Assembly (NCBI GenBank): GCA_963832965.1 | Contig: CAWHVW010000004.1 | Coordinates: 1-64,000 of the forward strand | Source: CAWACP01 sp963832965 | Lineage (GTDB): Bacteria; Acidobacteriota; Terriglobia; Bryobacterales; Bryobacteraceae | DNA length: 64,000 bases | Direction: 5' to 3' | Shown here: one piece after another, positions 1 through 8,600 of the stretch | Layout: each line of letters opens with the position of its first letter | Numbering within the stretch: the stretch's first letter is position 1 | The notes under the pieces: model-generated | What the model saw: the letters and a program-made list of their open reading frames with translations, nothing else | Database searches by the model: none | What the model was told of the DNA's origin: nothing | Made by a program: the position numbers and the translations under genes

Positions 1-996
1 CGTGGCGCTAATTTACCGTCCGGCCCAGGCCCGGCCGTCGGCTGCTTTGCCCACGTAATGAGAGTATCCACGGCCCATCCGGAAGTCTGGATTGCCGCAA
101 CCTTCCCGCTTCTGTCGCAACTCACGTAGGCCATCTTCCCGTCCGGCCGGACCAGGACTTCCTGCGGAGACGCGGGCACGGCAATTGTCCGCACCACGCG
201 CAGCGTCCGCAGATCGACAACGGCCACCTCGTTTACGTCCGGCAGGGCCACCACCAGCCATTTCCCATCCGGCGTCGGAGCCGTGCCATACCCAAGCCCG
301 GGCAAATCCACCCAGTGCTCCACGGCATCGGTGGAGGTTGAAATCACGGCGAGACGCGGCTTCGTTCAATCCGCGGTAAACACCATGCTGCCGTCCACGG
401 AGATGGCGATCCGTTGCGTGTTCGCGGAAATGGGGATCACCTTCAGGGTTTTGCGCGCATCGATGTCGAGAACGGAAACGGTGCCGGGACCCACATTCGC
501 GGTGTACGCTCGCTTCCCGTCGCTGCTGATGACGAACATGTGCGATTCGGGCTGCCCGGTGGAAACCGACCCAACCACTTTCAGCGTTTTCGGATCGATG
601 ATGGAAATCGATTGGTCGAGTTCGGTGGACACATAAAGCAGCCCATCCTTTGGACCGAACTGCGCGCAGTGCGGACGCACGCCGTGCCCGAACTCGACCA
701 TGCCGGCAATCGCCGGGAGGCGATATCAATGGCCACGATGCTGCTCCCGTCGGTGCCCAGCTCCCCACGCCGGAATTTCCGTAGATAGGAACATACGCGG
801 TTTTCCCGTCGGGCGAAGCGATCACTTCATGGCCGGTGACACCCTCCTCCAGGACCCCCGCTATCTGCTTGCCGGCCACCGGGTCGACGATTCCCAACGT
901 GTGTTCACCCTTGTTCGCCACCAGGAGATGCCGCCGGTCAGGGGGCGCGCTCCAGGCAAGAGTCATTCCTATTAATGTTACGCAAAGGCGTGTCAT
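1..996 (-). pseudogene. YVTN/YncE-like beta-propeller protein, frameshifted, cut by window start
   Basis: Read leftward from an ATG at 996 with a signal-peptide-like start (MTRLCVTLIGMTLAWSA). Blade strands of the type seen in YVTN/YncE-like propellers follow: SPDGKTAYVP, SSDGKRAYTA, RPDGKMAYVS. The frame is lost near 766, where one base appears to be missing. It resumes as MVEFGHGVRPHCAQF and meets an in-frame TGA at 366-368. After that stop the same frame still reads a good propeller (VVALPDVNEVAVVDL) to the window edge. Such proteins are usually exported and of unknown ligand. Either a decayed gene or sequence errors; the downstream end lies outside the window. Confidence 0.7.
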
Positions 997-1149
997 GGCC
1001 CCCTATTGTACATGGCGTTCAGGGCAAACCGCGCTCCCGCCTGCTGGCCTGATCTACACTGGTAGAGGCCAAGCCCAACCGGCGCCGGCCAAACATTGCA
1101 ATCCTGTAATCGCGACGGAAAATCTGCTTGGGAGAAAAAGCTTAGTGCG

Positions 1150-2150
1150 ATGAAATCGCTTCACCTTCTTGGATTGATCGCTCTGGCTGGCGCCACGCTG
1201 AACGGCCAGTCCTATTGGTCCACCACGCCGCCTGATTGCACAGGCGTGGGCGGGCCTATTGAGTGCTGAACTCGTCCGGGCAACCGTTGGCTTTTCCTGC
1301 TTTGTGAGCGGGACGTTCATCTGGTTCGCGGCGGGCGGAGCGTGGAGCACCGCGATCCGGGTGAATGCGCGGAGTTGGCCGCCGTTGGTGTCGACTACAA
1401 GTTCTACGACATCAATGGCGCCAGACTAAGTCTGGATACCGCCTTCACCGATGTTTCGTCAACCACGTCCGGCGATGAGGTGCAGTTTAGCCTCAACACT
1501 AATCAGGGCTCCGAACTGGACCTGATGGGCGCCACCAGCGACGCTCCGGCGTACGGCACCATCGCTACCGGCACGGTTTTTGCGGCGTTCTACTGTCCCG
1601 ACGCGGGAACCTGCAGCAACATACTGCCGCAGTTGCTCTATTCGGCGCTGCCCACCCTGCCCTGGTATCTGAGTGTGCCCATTACCTGGGACGACGCGAC
1701 GCCAAATACGCAGTGGTCGGCGGAGGGCATCGACGACGGCGACCAGCACAAGGTTTCGTTTGTGATTTACAACCAGGGCACGATATTGGACATTTTCACG
1801 ATCCGGGTCTACGACAGCAAGGGAAACCTTGCGGCGTCGGGCACTACCAGATCGATTCCTCCCGTGCCGTTGAATAATAGCGGCTTCTATGGGGAAGGTG
1901 GAGTGTACGGCGACCTGGTATCGAATGTAGTTCACAAGCAGTTGCCCGCGGGCGTCTTCAAGGTGGTGTTCGATGGCGGGTCGGTGGTGCCTTCCGCGGT
2001 CGAGGTGCTGCAGTTTACGGGGCTGGCCGCCGCCACCGTGCAGGTATCACCGGACAGTCCGAACGGTTCCACGAGCGCGCCGGCGCGGACCGGGGTGTGG
2101 GTTTCACGCGTGGCGGGCCAGACAGTGACGGAGTTTCCGCCTGCAGTAAG
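1150..2150 (+). pseudogene. Secreted protein with broken N-terminal frame
   Basis: ATG at 1150 starts a clear signal peptide (MKSLHLLGLIALAGATLNGQ) and runs to TGA at 1267. A sensible beta-rich sequence (VRATVGFSCFVSGTFIWF) continues in a second frame to about 1370, then returns to the first frame as GVDYKFYDINGARLSL and stays open. The body has a regular beta-sandwich look and no motif I recognise. In that frame it fuses artificially with the next gene, the transporter at 2320. The true C-terminus probably lies near 2100-2150, before the dispersed repeat. Function unknown; secretion is the only inference. Confidence 0.5.
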
Positions 2151-2178
2151 CCCGCTCCATTACTGTCGCGGTTCGGTA
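2151..2178 (+). repeat. Dispersed 26-28-bp element, copy 1
   Basis: Reads CCGCTCCATTACTGTCGCGG then TTCGGTA. It lies between the secreted-protein remnant and the transporter start at 2320. The same element recurs at 3720, 24603, 35248, 46921 and 61320. Confidence 0.8.
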
Positions 2179-2319
2179 GCTGCCTCCGAGCTGTGGGCCC
2201 AAGGTGGAGTTGTGCGAGTTCGCCACCGCCAGGAAAGCGCCCTGGAATTCGTTCAGGGTATACTAACGTCTACTCACCAGCGCCACGGCGCGCCCCGTGC
2301 CCGCAGCGACTCGAACACG

Positions 2320-3717
2320 ATGCTCCAACAGGACACCGAAACAAAACAGCGCGAATTTCGCAAGGAGCTGGGACTCAAGGATCTGGTGATCGGCCAGATC
2401 CTGAACATTGTGGGCCTGTACTGGGTTGGGGCGGCGGCCCGCGTGGGGCCCTCTCACCTTGCCTTCTGGTGCTGGGAATCGTTCTGTTTTACTGCCCTCG
2501 GCCGCGGTGGTGATCTATCTGACCCGCGCGCACCCGCTGGAAGGAGGCCTTTACGAATGGGCTCGCCTGGGCTTCAACGAGTTCGCAGGCTTCCTGGTGG
2601 ATGGAATCTGTGGCTCAACATGGTGGCCATTCTTTCCTACCTGGGATTTCAGACCGCCACCATGCTTGCGTATGCGCTGGGGCCACAAGCGTTGTGGATG
2701 GCCGACAGCAAGCTGGTGATGGCCATCGCCACCGCGCTGGTTCTCGGGGCGCTGATTCTCATCGCCATTGTCGGCCTGCGCCTCGGCAAGTGGGTTCAGG
2801 ATTTGGGCGGGATCGTCATGGTTGTTGTGTTTGTGGCGTTGATCGCGCTCCCGATTCGCAATCATTTCATCGGCCGGCCCATGTTGTATTCTCCGCTTAC
2901 GCTCTCGCTTCCCGCGCTGACGCTGCTTAATCTGAACCTGCTGGGAAAAATGAGCTTCGGGGCCATGAGCGGTTTCGACACCATGTCCGTCTTCGCGGGC
3001 GAATGCCGCGACGCCGCGAAATCGATTGGACGCTCCGTGATGATCGCCGTGCCCATCATCGCCGGCATGTTCGTGCTGGGCACCAGCGCGGTGGTTGCCC
3101 TGGTTCCGCGAGACCAGATCAATCTGATCAGCCCCATTTCGCAGGCCCTGGCCATGGGCACCAGGCCTGGCGACACGGGAGCGTCGCTGATTCCCCTGGT
3201 GATCGGCGCGCTGCTGTTCTCCTTTGTGGCCCAGCAGGCCCTGACCTTTGCCGGAACCAGCAGATTGCCATTGGTGGCCGGCTGGGATAATTTGCTTCCG
3301 CAATGGTTTGGCCGCCTGCACCCGCGCCGCAGGACGCCCACCAACTCCATTCTCTTCGTGGGAGCGCTGGCCTTTGCGCTGGCCATGGCGGGCATTGCCG
3401 GCGCCGGCGAACAGGAAGCGTTTCAGTTATTGCAGAACGCGTCCCAAATGTTCTATGCACTGGCCTATATGGCCATGTTCGCGTTGCCGCTGGTGGGAAG
3501 GCAAAGGAAGATCTCGAAACCGGCGTTGTGGTTGCAGGCCGCATCCGTGTCCGGCTTCCTGATGACCGCCATGAACCTGGTGCTTTCGTTATTTCCGATC
3601 ATCGATGTGCCCCGCCCGCTGGTGTTCGGGGCGAAGATCGGCGGTTTCATCCTGGCCTGCCAGCTTGCAGCCGCGGCCTTGTTCTATTCGTATCGCCGGA
3701 AGACGCGGGTGGTGTAG
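2320..3717 (+). pseudogene. APC-superfamily amino acid permease, interrupted by three 1-bp deletions
   Basis: ATG at 2320 begins MLQQDTETKQREFRKELGLK, the short cytoplasmic head of an APC permease, followed by GQILNIVGLYWVGAAARVGP as TM1. About 12 hydrophobic segments follow, including GAMSGFDTMSVFAGE (helix 6 region). The sequence runs through three frames between about 2475 and 2605. Each join is repaired by adding one C before a TG or ATG: LAFW/LLGIVLFY, then LPSAAVVIYLTRAHPLEGG, then WNLWLNMVAIL. The three losses cancel, so the C-terminal two thirds are in the starting frame. Likely role: uptake of amino acids or amines. As written, residues about 50-95 are scrambled and the product would probably be inactive, unless these are sequencing errors. 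Confidence 0.75.
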
Positions 3718-3719
3718 GG

Positions 3720-3746
3720 CCGCTCCATCTCTGTCGCGGTTCGGTA
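3720..3746 (+). repeat. Dispersed 26-28-bp element, copy 2
   Basis: CCGCTCCATCTCTGTCGCGG followed by TTCGGTA, immediately after the permease stop codon and between convergent genes. Confidence 0.8.
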
Positions 3747-3782
3747 AGGAGCGCTCGTGATGGCGCCGGGGAACAAGCCCGG

Positions 3783-6056
3783 CTAGTCCGCCAGGGTCCA
3801 GTTGGTGATCGCCGCGACGGTGCCGTCGGAGTAAGTAATGCTCCCCGAGCCCGATTGATCGATCTCGCCCGTTGCCAGCGTATTGCCGGTACTCTCCTGG
3901 GTGATGCTCATGGTCAGGTTGCGCGTCGTGTTGCTCACCAGGTAGATCTGGAATTGTTGATCGTGAGCCCCATCGCTGAGTGCCCATGAGGTGGTCTCCG
4001 GCGGGAACAGCTCGAACGCGCCGGAGAAGCCGTTGGCGAGGGTGGACGTGTAGGCCGTGCCGCCGGTTACGACGAGCGAGGTCGCTGATGGGTTGGTTAG
4101 CGTGAGTGAGCCGATGGGTCCGGTGAACGCGGAGCCGCCTCCGGTGAAAGTCACGGGATCGGTAACCGCCTCGCCAATGGTCAGCGAAAGCGGGGTCACC
4201 GCGCCAATGGCGATTCCCAGAGCGGGGAAATCCTGCGCGATGCCGCCCGCGCACTGGGCCGAGGTGGCCGACGCGAACGCGCAATACACTCCCAGTTGCA
4301 CCGGTGTGTGCGCTCCACCGGCCGGGGTGAATATGCCCAGCCCGTACACACTGATGCCGGGATCGCCTATCAAGGCAGTTTCATTGAGGGTTATAGATCC
4401 GATAGTCGCTCCGTTCAGGCCGCTGTAGGTTGCGGTTTCGACAATGACCACACCCCCATCGCCGGCACTCGTCGCCGTGGTGCTGGGGCTGGTGGCGATA
4501 TAAGGATGCGCGCACCCGTTGTCGTAATACACCGTTACAGCGTTCCCGCCAGACCATCGCGCGCTGCCGCCTCCGGTGATCGCCGTGCAGGAGCTGCTCT
4601 GTTCGATGATCTCTTCGAGAATGGCGAACTGAGTCTGCAGCACGGTGGACGCGAGTCCGATGGCCAATCCCGTTTGCGCCAGCTCGCGTTGAGCCACCAC
4701 GTTGCCCGGACCGGGCGTGGTGGGGATGGAGGTGAAAGCCGGGCCGTCAAAACGCAGCCCCAGTACGGCCACGCTTCCGGCCGTCACCGAAAACTGCGCC
4801 GAGCCTTGCAGCCCCACCATTCCGCTGAGGCCGGGCAAGCTGCGCAAGGTGGCCGCGGTTTTGCTGTTCGGAGGCAGATCTATGGAAGAAGTGCCGATGG
4901 TCTTGCCGGTTTCGTCCCAGAGCGTTACCGCGACGGTGGTGGCGGTGGCGCTGGGGTTGACGACGGCCACCGCGGTGATGAGGGTGGTGTCGTCCCAGGT
5001 GAGCGTGTTCAAGTTGGATCCTGTTTCCGACAACGGCACCACCGCTTCCTGATCCGGCCTTCCGGGCGCGCTCTGCCGGAAGACTCCATAGCCGAACACT
5101 CCGGGGGGCAGAACGAACGTCACGTACCCTTGCTGCAAGTCACCCACGTTAGGCGCCTCAATGATGGCCGTGCCGTTCGGGGCCAGAGTCACCTGCGCGG
5201 TGGATGCGCCAACAGACGGAACGGTTAACGGCGTGCCGTCATTGTTCACAAACCGGACGGGAATCCCAACGGTTGATCCGGTGAGGTTGGTGAAATACAG
5301 CGCCGAATACCAGCCCCCGCCAAACGCGAACTGGGGAAGAAGGCTGGAACTGCCGTTCGCTACCGCGCCTGGGGTGGTGGAGGGGATGGAGGTAAAGGCG
5401 GGCCCGTCAAAACGCAATCCGAGCACGGCCACGGTTCCGGCCGTTACGGAAAATTGCGCGGAGCCGCGCAGCCCCACCATGCCGCTGAGGCCGGACAGCG
5501 TCCGCAGCGTGGCCTCCGTCTTGCCGTAGGGCGGCAGGTTGATGGAGGAGGTTCCGACGGTGTTGCCGCCCTCATCCCACAGCGTGACCGCAACGGTGGT
5601 GGCGGTGGCACCCGGGTTGACGACGGCCACAGCGGTGATGAGGGTGGTGTCGTCCCACGTGAGCGTGTTGGAGGTGGCTCCGGCGTCGGACAACGGCACC
5701 ACCGCTTCCTGATCGGCCCGGCCCGGCGCGCTCTGCCGGAAGACTCCATAGCCGAACACTCCGGTGGGCAGAGTGAAGGCCGCGTATCCCTGCTGCAGGG
5801 CGCCCACGTTGGGCGCTTCAATGATGGCCGTTCCGTTCGCCGCCAGATTCACCTGGGCGGTGGACCCGCCCACGGACGGCACCATCAACGGGGTCCCCGC
5901 GTCGCTCACGAAATTCACCGGAAACGAGACCGGCGAGCCGGTGGAGTTGGTGAAGTAAAGCGCCGAATACCAACCGCCGCCAAACGCGAACTGGGGAAGC
6001 ACGCTGGAGGCGCTCAGGGAGACCGCGCACAGAAGGAACAGACAAAACCGCATCAT
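3783..6056 (-). CDS. Secreted protein with two tandem 220-residue repeats
   Basis: 757 residues. An N-terminal signal peptide (MMRFCLFLLCAVSLSAS) is followed at once by two near-identical modules of about 220 residues. Each begins LPQFAFGGGWYSALYFTN and contains YGVFRQSAPGR, TLTWDDTTLITAVAVVNP and VAVLGLRFDGPAFTSIP. A distinct C-terminal region of about 310 residues follows (from about residue 447), with little repeat structure and a terminal segment resembling a small beta domain. The modules look like exported beta-sandwich domains seen in Acidobacteria secreted proteins; no catalytic motif is visible. The gene once followed a PIN-domain gene directly (stop TAA at 6057-6059), before the IS1-like element inserted at 6086. 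Function unknown. Confidence 0.8.
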   Translation of the reverse strand: MMRFCLFLLCAVSLSASSVLPQFAFGGGWYSALYFTNSTGSPVSFPVNFVSDAGTPLMVPSVGGSTAQVNLAANGTAIIEAPNVGALQQGYAAFTLPTGVFGYGVFRQSAPGRADQEAVVPLSDAGATSNTLTWDDTTLITAVAVVNPGATATTVAVTLWDEGGNTVGTSSINLPPYGKTEATLRTLSGLSGMVGLRGSAQFSVTAGTVAVLGLRFDGPAFTSIPSTTPGAVANGSSSLLPQFAFGGGWYSALYFTNLTGSTVGIPVRFVNNDGTPLTVPSVGASTAQVTLAPNGTAIIEAPNVGDLQQGYVTFVLPPGVFGYGVFRQSAPGRPDQEAVVPLSETGSNLNTLTWDDTTLITAVAVVNPSATATTVAVTLWDETGKTIGTSSIDLPPNSKTAATLRSLPGLSGMVGLQGSAQFSVTAGSVAVLGLRFDGPAFTSIPTTPGPGNVVAQRELAQTGLAIGLASTVLQTQFAILEEIIEQSSSCTAITGGGSARWSGGNAVTVYYDNGCAHPYIATSPSTTATSAGDGGVVIVETATYSGLNGATIGSITLNETALIGDPGISVYGLGIFTPAGGAHTPVQLGVYCAFASATSAQCAGGIAQDFPALGIAIGAVTPLSLTIGEAVTDPVTFTGGGSAFTGPIGSLTLTNPSATSLVVTGGTAYTSTLANGFSGAFELFPPETTSWALSDGAHDQQFQIYLVSNTTRNLTMSITQESTGNTLATGEIDQSGSGSITYSDGTVAAITNWTLAD
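4700..6003 (-). repeat. 660-bp tandem duplication inside the secreted-protein gene
   Basis: The segment beginning with the CAAACGCGAACTGGGGAAG motif occurs at 5981 and again at 5321, exactly 660 bp (220 codons) apart. Similarity continues over the whole unit. It is an in-frame domain duplication, still highly similar at the DNA level and so probably recent or homogenised. Confidence 0.85.
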
Positions 6057-6077
6057 TTACGGTAGCATTGGCGCGGG

Positions 6078-6085
6078 GAAGGGAT
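6078..6085. repeat. 8-bp target-site duplication, left copy (GAAGGGAT)
   Basis: GAAGGGAT directly precedes the left inverted repeat and is repeated at 8601-8608 just after the right inverted repeat. Confidence 0.9.
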
Positions 6086-6103
6086 GGTAGTGGGTCAGTT
6101 TGA
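6086..6103 (+). repeat. Left terminal inverted repeat of the IS1-like element
   Basis: GGTAGTGGGTCAGTTTGA; perfect 18/18 match to the complement of 8583-8600. The identity ends at the next inward base on each side. Confidence 0.92.
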
Positions 6104-6105
6104 GG

Positions 6106-6546
6106 TCACTGGATAGTCTTAACTTGCTTCAGCGGTGTCGGGCGATTCTGTGGAGATTCAAATAAACGCTGTAGTGCTAATTCCAACCCAGCGACCGCAG
6201 TTGAGGATAAATCGCCCATTTTAGGGAGCGTGAGACGGGCACTGTCAAGCACGCGAATATGGTCAACCAAGGCGATGCTGGTCTCTAGTTGACGGCGCAA
6301 TGATCCGCTTGGCCAAGTCAGCGGCCAAGCCGGATTAGGAACCATTAACTCTAGGGGCAGTTGCACTCTTAGGCCGCCGCCCGCAGTCAGTACTGTGGTA
6401 AGCGGAACGCCTACGACGTTCCTTCCGAGTGTGTTGACACTGGATCTGGAAACAATTACGTACGGGCGGTTTTTCTTTTGCTCAGATCCTTGGATGTCTA
6501 GGTCCTTAGCGTGAACCCAGTAGATCTCACCCTGGAGGATCGCCAT
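6106..6546 (-). CDS. PemK/MazF-family endoribonuclease toxin
   Basis: 146 residues. The N-terminus MAILQGEIYWVHAKD matches the opening strand of the MazF/PemK SH3-like barrel (usually 'GxIxWV'). It is followed by NRPYVIVSRSSVN (the 'RPxxVxS' strand) and VVGVPLTT (the 'vxxxPlTt' strand), the family's hallmark order. Members cleave mRNA at short sites and are normally held by an antitoxin encoded just upstream. Here the upstream gene is a 272-residue protein of unknown family, 7 bp away. There is no canonical MazE-type AbrB antitoxin. The stop codon lies 3 bp inside the left inverted repeat, so the gene is cargo of the IS1-like element. Confidence 0.85.
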   Translation of the reverse strand: MAILQGEIYWVHAKDLDIQGSEQKKNRPYVIVSRSSVNTLGRNVVGVPLTTVLTAGGGLRVQLPLELMVPNPAWPLTWPSGSLRRQLETSIALVDHIRVLDSARLTLPKMGDLSSTAVAGLELALQRLFESPQNRPTPLKQVKTIQ

Positions 6547-6553
6547 CGAAGAA

Positions 6554-7372
6554 TCAGTATCCTTCCAATGTCTCTGACTCCATGTCTTCCATGGAGGAGG
6601 CTAGGAGTTCTTCGTCGTCTTCCGTCCAAGTGTATGGAACAAGTTGTTCTTCGGTGGCTGGAGGAAGATAAAGGTCGATCATTTGCTTGGCGAGAGCGTA
6701 CGCATTCACTTCCATGCGAAGACCTTCTACTATCGCTGGTACCACATCGGGATAGATCGCCATCCTGAGACGCATGGCCGTGGTCAAACAATCAAGATGA
6801 AATTGAGACCATGCAGCAGCTAGCGCAAAGTCAGAATACAGCTTTTTGCTAAGCTCCATCGCCTCTTTCGACGGAGTATGGTTCAGTACCCCTGGATCAA
6901 ACAGTCTCCACACTAGATTGGCCGTCTTGCGCCGTGTCCAGATCGTGAATTCCGCCTGTTCTGTCAGGGCCGGTCCAAACTGTAGCGTTCCATGGTCCTT
7001 GAAGTCAAATTCTAGCGCGTTGAGGCTTCGGTCCACGAGCCTAGCGGTAGCGCGTAGGTCGTTCTTAAGGATCACCTGAAGAAAATCTGATCTCATCCTC
7101 AACGCCCGAACGTAGCTGTTAAAGCACTTGATTGCCGCAGACCGAAAATCTCCGGTTGTACGCTTCTCGATCACGGCCAAGATCAGAGAATCCGTGACTT
7201 CGGAAAGCTGCTTAAAAACTCTACTGAGATGGGAGGATAGGTCAACGTCTTCCTTGTCGGCAATGCCCACGTATGGACGCAACTCCAAGATGGTTTGCGG
7301 CAGCAAATCGGAATCGATAGATTGCGGCGTCGGGGTCAGCGTCGCGGGGGTCAATAGTTGAACGTCGCTCAT
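6554..7372 (-). CDS. Unknown 272-residue helical protein in toxin operon
   Basis: The ATG at 7372 (MSDVQLLTPATL) is preferred over an upstream ATG at 7456, because it follows the stop of the 63-residue gene by 4 bp. The protein looks almost wholly alpha-helical and acidic at the C-terminus (EDDEELLASSMEDMESETLE). The pattern of a long helical core around SLNALEFDFKDH and LVWRLFDPGVLNH recalls DUF5677/HEPN-type proteins, but no Rx4-6H catalytic motif was confirmed. It lies between a small basic protein and the MazF-like toxin with 4- and 7-bp gaps, so translation is probably coupled. It could be the antitoxin, a third toxin-antitoxin component or an unrelated passenger. Confidence 0.6.
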   Translation of the reverse strand: MSDVQLLTPATLTPTPQSIDSDLLPQTILELRPYVGIADKEDVDLSSHLSRVFKQLSEVTDSLILAVIEKRTTGDFRSAAIKCFNSYVRALRMRSDFLQVILKNDLRATARLVDRSLNALEFDFKDHGTLQFGPALTEQAEFTIWTRRKTANLVWRLFDPGVLNHTPSKEAMELSKKLYSDFALAAAWSQFHLDCLTTAMRLRMAIYPDVVPAIVEGLRMEVNAYALAKQMIDLYLPPATEEQLVPYTWTEDDEELLASSMEDMESETLEGY

Positions 7373-7376
7373 ATGT

Positions 7377-7568
7377 TTAAAGGTCTGTCTTCCAGCGGGC
7401 CTTGTTTGCCTTGGTCGCGATCTCTTTTCGGCGTTCCGGCGTAAGTTTCCTAGCACGCGCAGGGCCTCCGATCTTTCCTCCCGCGCGGGCGGCGAAAGAT
7501 CTCTTATCGTCTTTGTTTTCAGTAGTAAGAGTTTTGACGATACGGAAGGCGGATACGTTCAGGTCCAT
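7377..7568 (-). CDS. Small basic protein with GGKIGG...ERRKEIA motif
   Basis: 63 residues from ATG at 7568 (MDLNVSAFRIVKTL). The C-terminal half GGKIGGPARARKLTPERR then KEIATKANKARW is a short Lys/Arg-rich helical motif seen in many small proteins of mobile elements and toxin loci. I infer nucleic-acid binding from its charge; function is not established. First of three closely spaced leftward genes. Its start overlaps the stop of a possible 40-residue ORF. Candidate antitoxin or autorepressor. Confidence 0.55.
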   Translation of the reverse strand: MDLNVSAFRIVKTLTTENKDDKRSFAARAGGKIGGPARARKLTPERRKEIATKANKARWKTDL

Positions 7569-7681
7569 AGGCAGACCTCTAGTTGTGTCAGATGCACGGG
7601 CGGCAGCATTGGTGACAAGTATTCCATGTGGACCGCAGTCCTGGCAAGGGGATAATCGACGTTTTCCTCTCGATCCGCCAT
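7559..7681 (-). CDS. Possible 40-residue leader ORF of toxin operon
   Basis: ATG at 7681 is preceded by GAGGGGGTACT, a strong ribosome-binding site at good spacing. The ORF reads MADREENVDYPLARTAVH and stops at 7559, overlapping the start of the 63-residue gene in another frame. The overlap suggests translational coupling. The product has no recognisable motif. The ORF could simply be a leader that loads ribosomes onto the next gene. Confidence 0.3.
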   Translation of the reverse strand: MADREENVDYPLARTAVHMEYLSPMLPPVHLTQLEVCLWT

Positions 7682-7712
7682 AGTACCCCCTCAATTTATT
7701 TGACCAAAATGC

Positions 7713-7741
7713 TTGACGTTAGTCAAGTAGTCAAGTATAAT
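7713..7741 (+). promoter_or_regulatory. Near-consensus sigma70 promoter of the transposase, probably leaderless
   Basis: TTGACG (7713-7718), 17-bp spacer, TATAAT (7736-7741). The expected start point falls at or within a base of the ATG at 7749, so the mRNA may have no leader. The spacer contains TAGTCAAG twice in tandem, a plausible operator for a regulator encoded by the element. Confidence 0.7.
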
Positions 7742-7748
7742 GGTCAGT

Positions 7749-8591
7749 ATGAATCGCCTTGGTGATGCCACTCGATCTCAAATCGTGAAGTGCCTTGTCG
7801 ATGGCAACAGCATCCGGGCGACCGTTCGTATAACTGGGGCCGCTAAGAACACTGTAACAAAGCTGCTGGTCGAACTAGGCGCTAAGTGCGCAGAGTATCA
7901 GGATCGCGTCTTTGTGAACCTCAACTGCCGTCGCGTCCAAATGGACGAGTGCTGGGCTTTCTGCTACGCCAAGGCCAAGAACGTTACGCCGGAAATCGCA
8001 GCCAAGAACCCTTTTGCTGGTGATGTCTGGACGTGGGCCGCCATTGATGCCGACAGCAAACTTATTCCCTCGTGGATCATCGGGCCGCGCGACGGCGTTA
8101 CGGCGCGGCTGTTCGTGAGTGACCTTGCCGGACGGTTGGCGGATCGCATTCAACTCACCAGCGACGGATTAAACGTCTACCTTCAGGCCGTCGAACGCGC
8201 GTTCCGGGGTGAAGTGGACTACGCACAACTGGTGAAGATTTACGGCGAGACTTCCGAGGGCCAGAAACGCTATAGCCCAGCTGAGTGCATTGGCTGCGAG
8301 CGAAAGCCGGTTGTGGGCTATCCCGATCCTGAGCACGTCAGCACTAGCTATATCGAACGTGCCAACCTAACTCTACGAATGGGAATGAGGCGATTCACCA
8401 GGCTGACCAATGGGTTCTCGAAAAAGATCGAAAATCATTCCGCCGCCGTCGCGCTTCACATGATGTACTACAACTTCGTACGCATCCACCAGACGCTTAA
8501 AGTCACTCCTGCGATGGCCGCTGGTGTGACATCGAAGCTTTGGGAAATCGCGGATATCGTGGCCCTGTTGGATCAGGAAGATTCAAACTGA
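7749..8591 (+). CDS. IS1-family-like DDE transposase
   Basis: About 280 residues from ATG at 7749 (MNRLGDATRSQIVKCLVDGN); an ATG at 7740 overlaps the -10 box and is unlikely. An N-terminal helix-turn-helix (SIRATVRITGAAKNTVTKLL) precedes the catalytic core. Likely DDE residues are D in QMDECWAF, D in LTSDGLNVYL and E in TSYIERANLTLRMGMRR. This single-ORF type is often annotated as IS1 family in Rhizobiales and Acidobacteria, unlike classical IS1, which uses frameshifting. Its TGA lies inside the right inverted repeat. It presumably mobilises the whole 2.5-kb unit, including the toxin operon. Confidence 0.88.
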   Translation: MNRLGDATRSQIVKCLVDGNSIRATVRITGAAKNTVTKLLVELGAKCAEYQDRVFVNLNCRRVQMDECWAFCYAKAKNVTPEIAAKNPFAGDVWTWAAIDADSKLIPSWIIGPRDGVTARLFVSDLAGRLADRIQLTSDGLNVYLQAVERAFRGEVDYAQLVKIYGETSEGQKRYSPAECIGCERKPVVGYPDPEHVSTSYIERANLTLRMGMRRFTRLTNGFSKKIENHSAAVALHMMYYNFVRIHQTLKVTPAMAAGVTSKLWEIADIVALLDQEDSN

Positions 8592-8600
8592 CCCACTACC
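8583..8600 (-). repeat. Right terminal inverted repeat of the IS1-like element
   Basis: TCAAACTGACCCACTACC, exact complement of the left end. It contains the transposase stop codon. Confidence 0.92.

Larger units (their letters stand above)
6086..8600. mobile_element. IS1-like element carrying a MazF-type toxin operon
   Basis: 2,515 bp bounded by perfect 18-bp inverted repeats: GGTAGTGGGTCAGTTTGA at 6086-6103 and its complement at 8583-8600. They are flanked by 8-bp direct repeats GAAGGGAT. The ends begin GGT, as in IS1-family elements. One DDE transposase (+) abuts the right end, its stop codon lying inside the repeat. A leftward operon of two small ORFs, a 272-residue unknown protein and a PemK/MazF-like toxin fills the rest, ending 3 bp from the left repeat. 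G+C is visibly lower than in the flanks. Joining the flanks without the element restores an open reading frame, so this is a precise insertion. Confidence 0.9.

Noticed and set aside
6086..8600. IS1595-family element, since that family carries passenger genes and makes 8-bp duplications
   Set aside because: The transposase and the GGT-starting ends look IS1-like; no IS1595-type zinc ribbon or GGC terminus seen. Not fully excluded.
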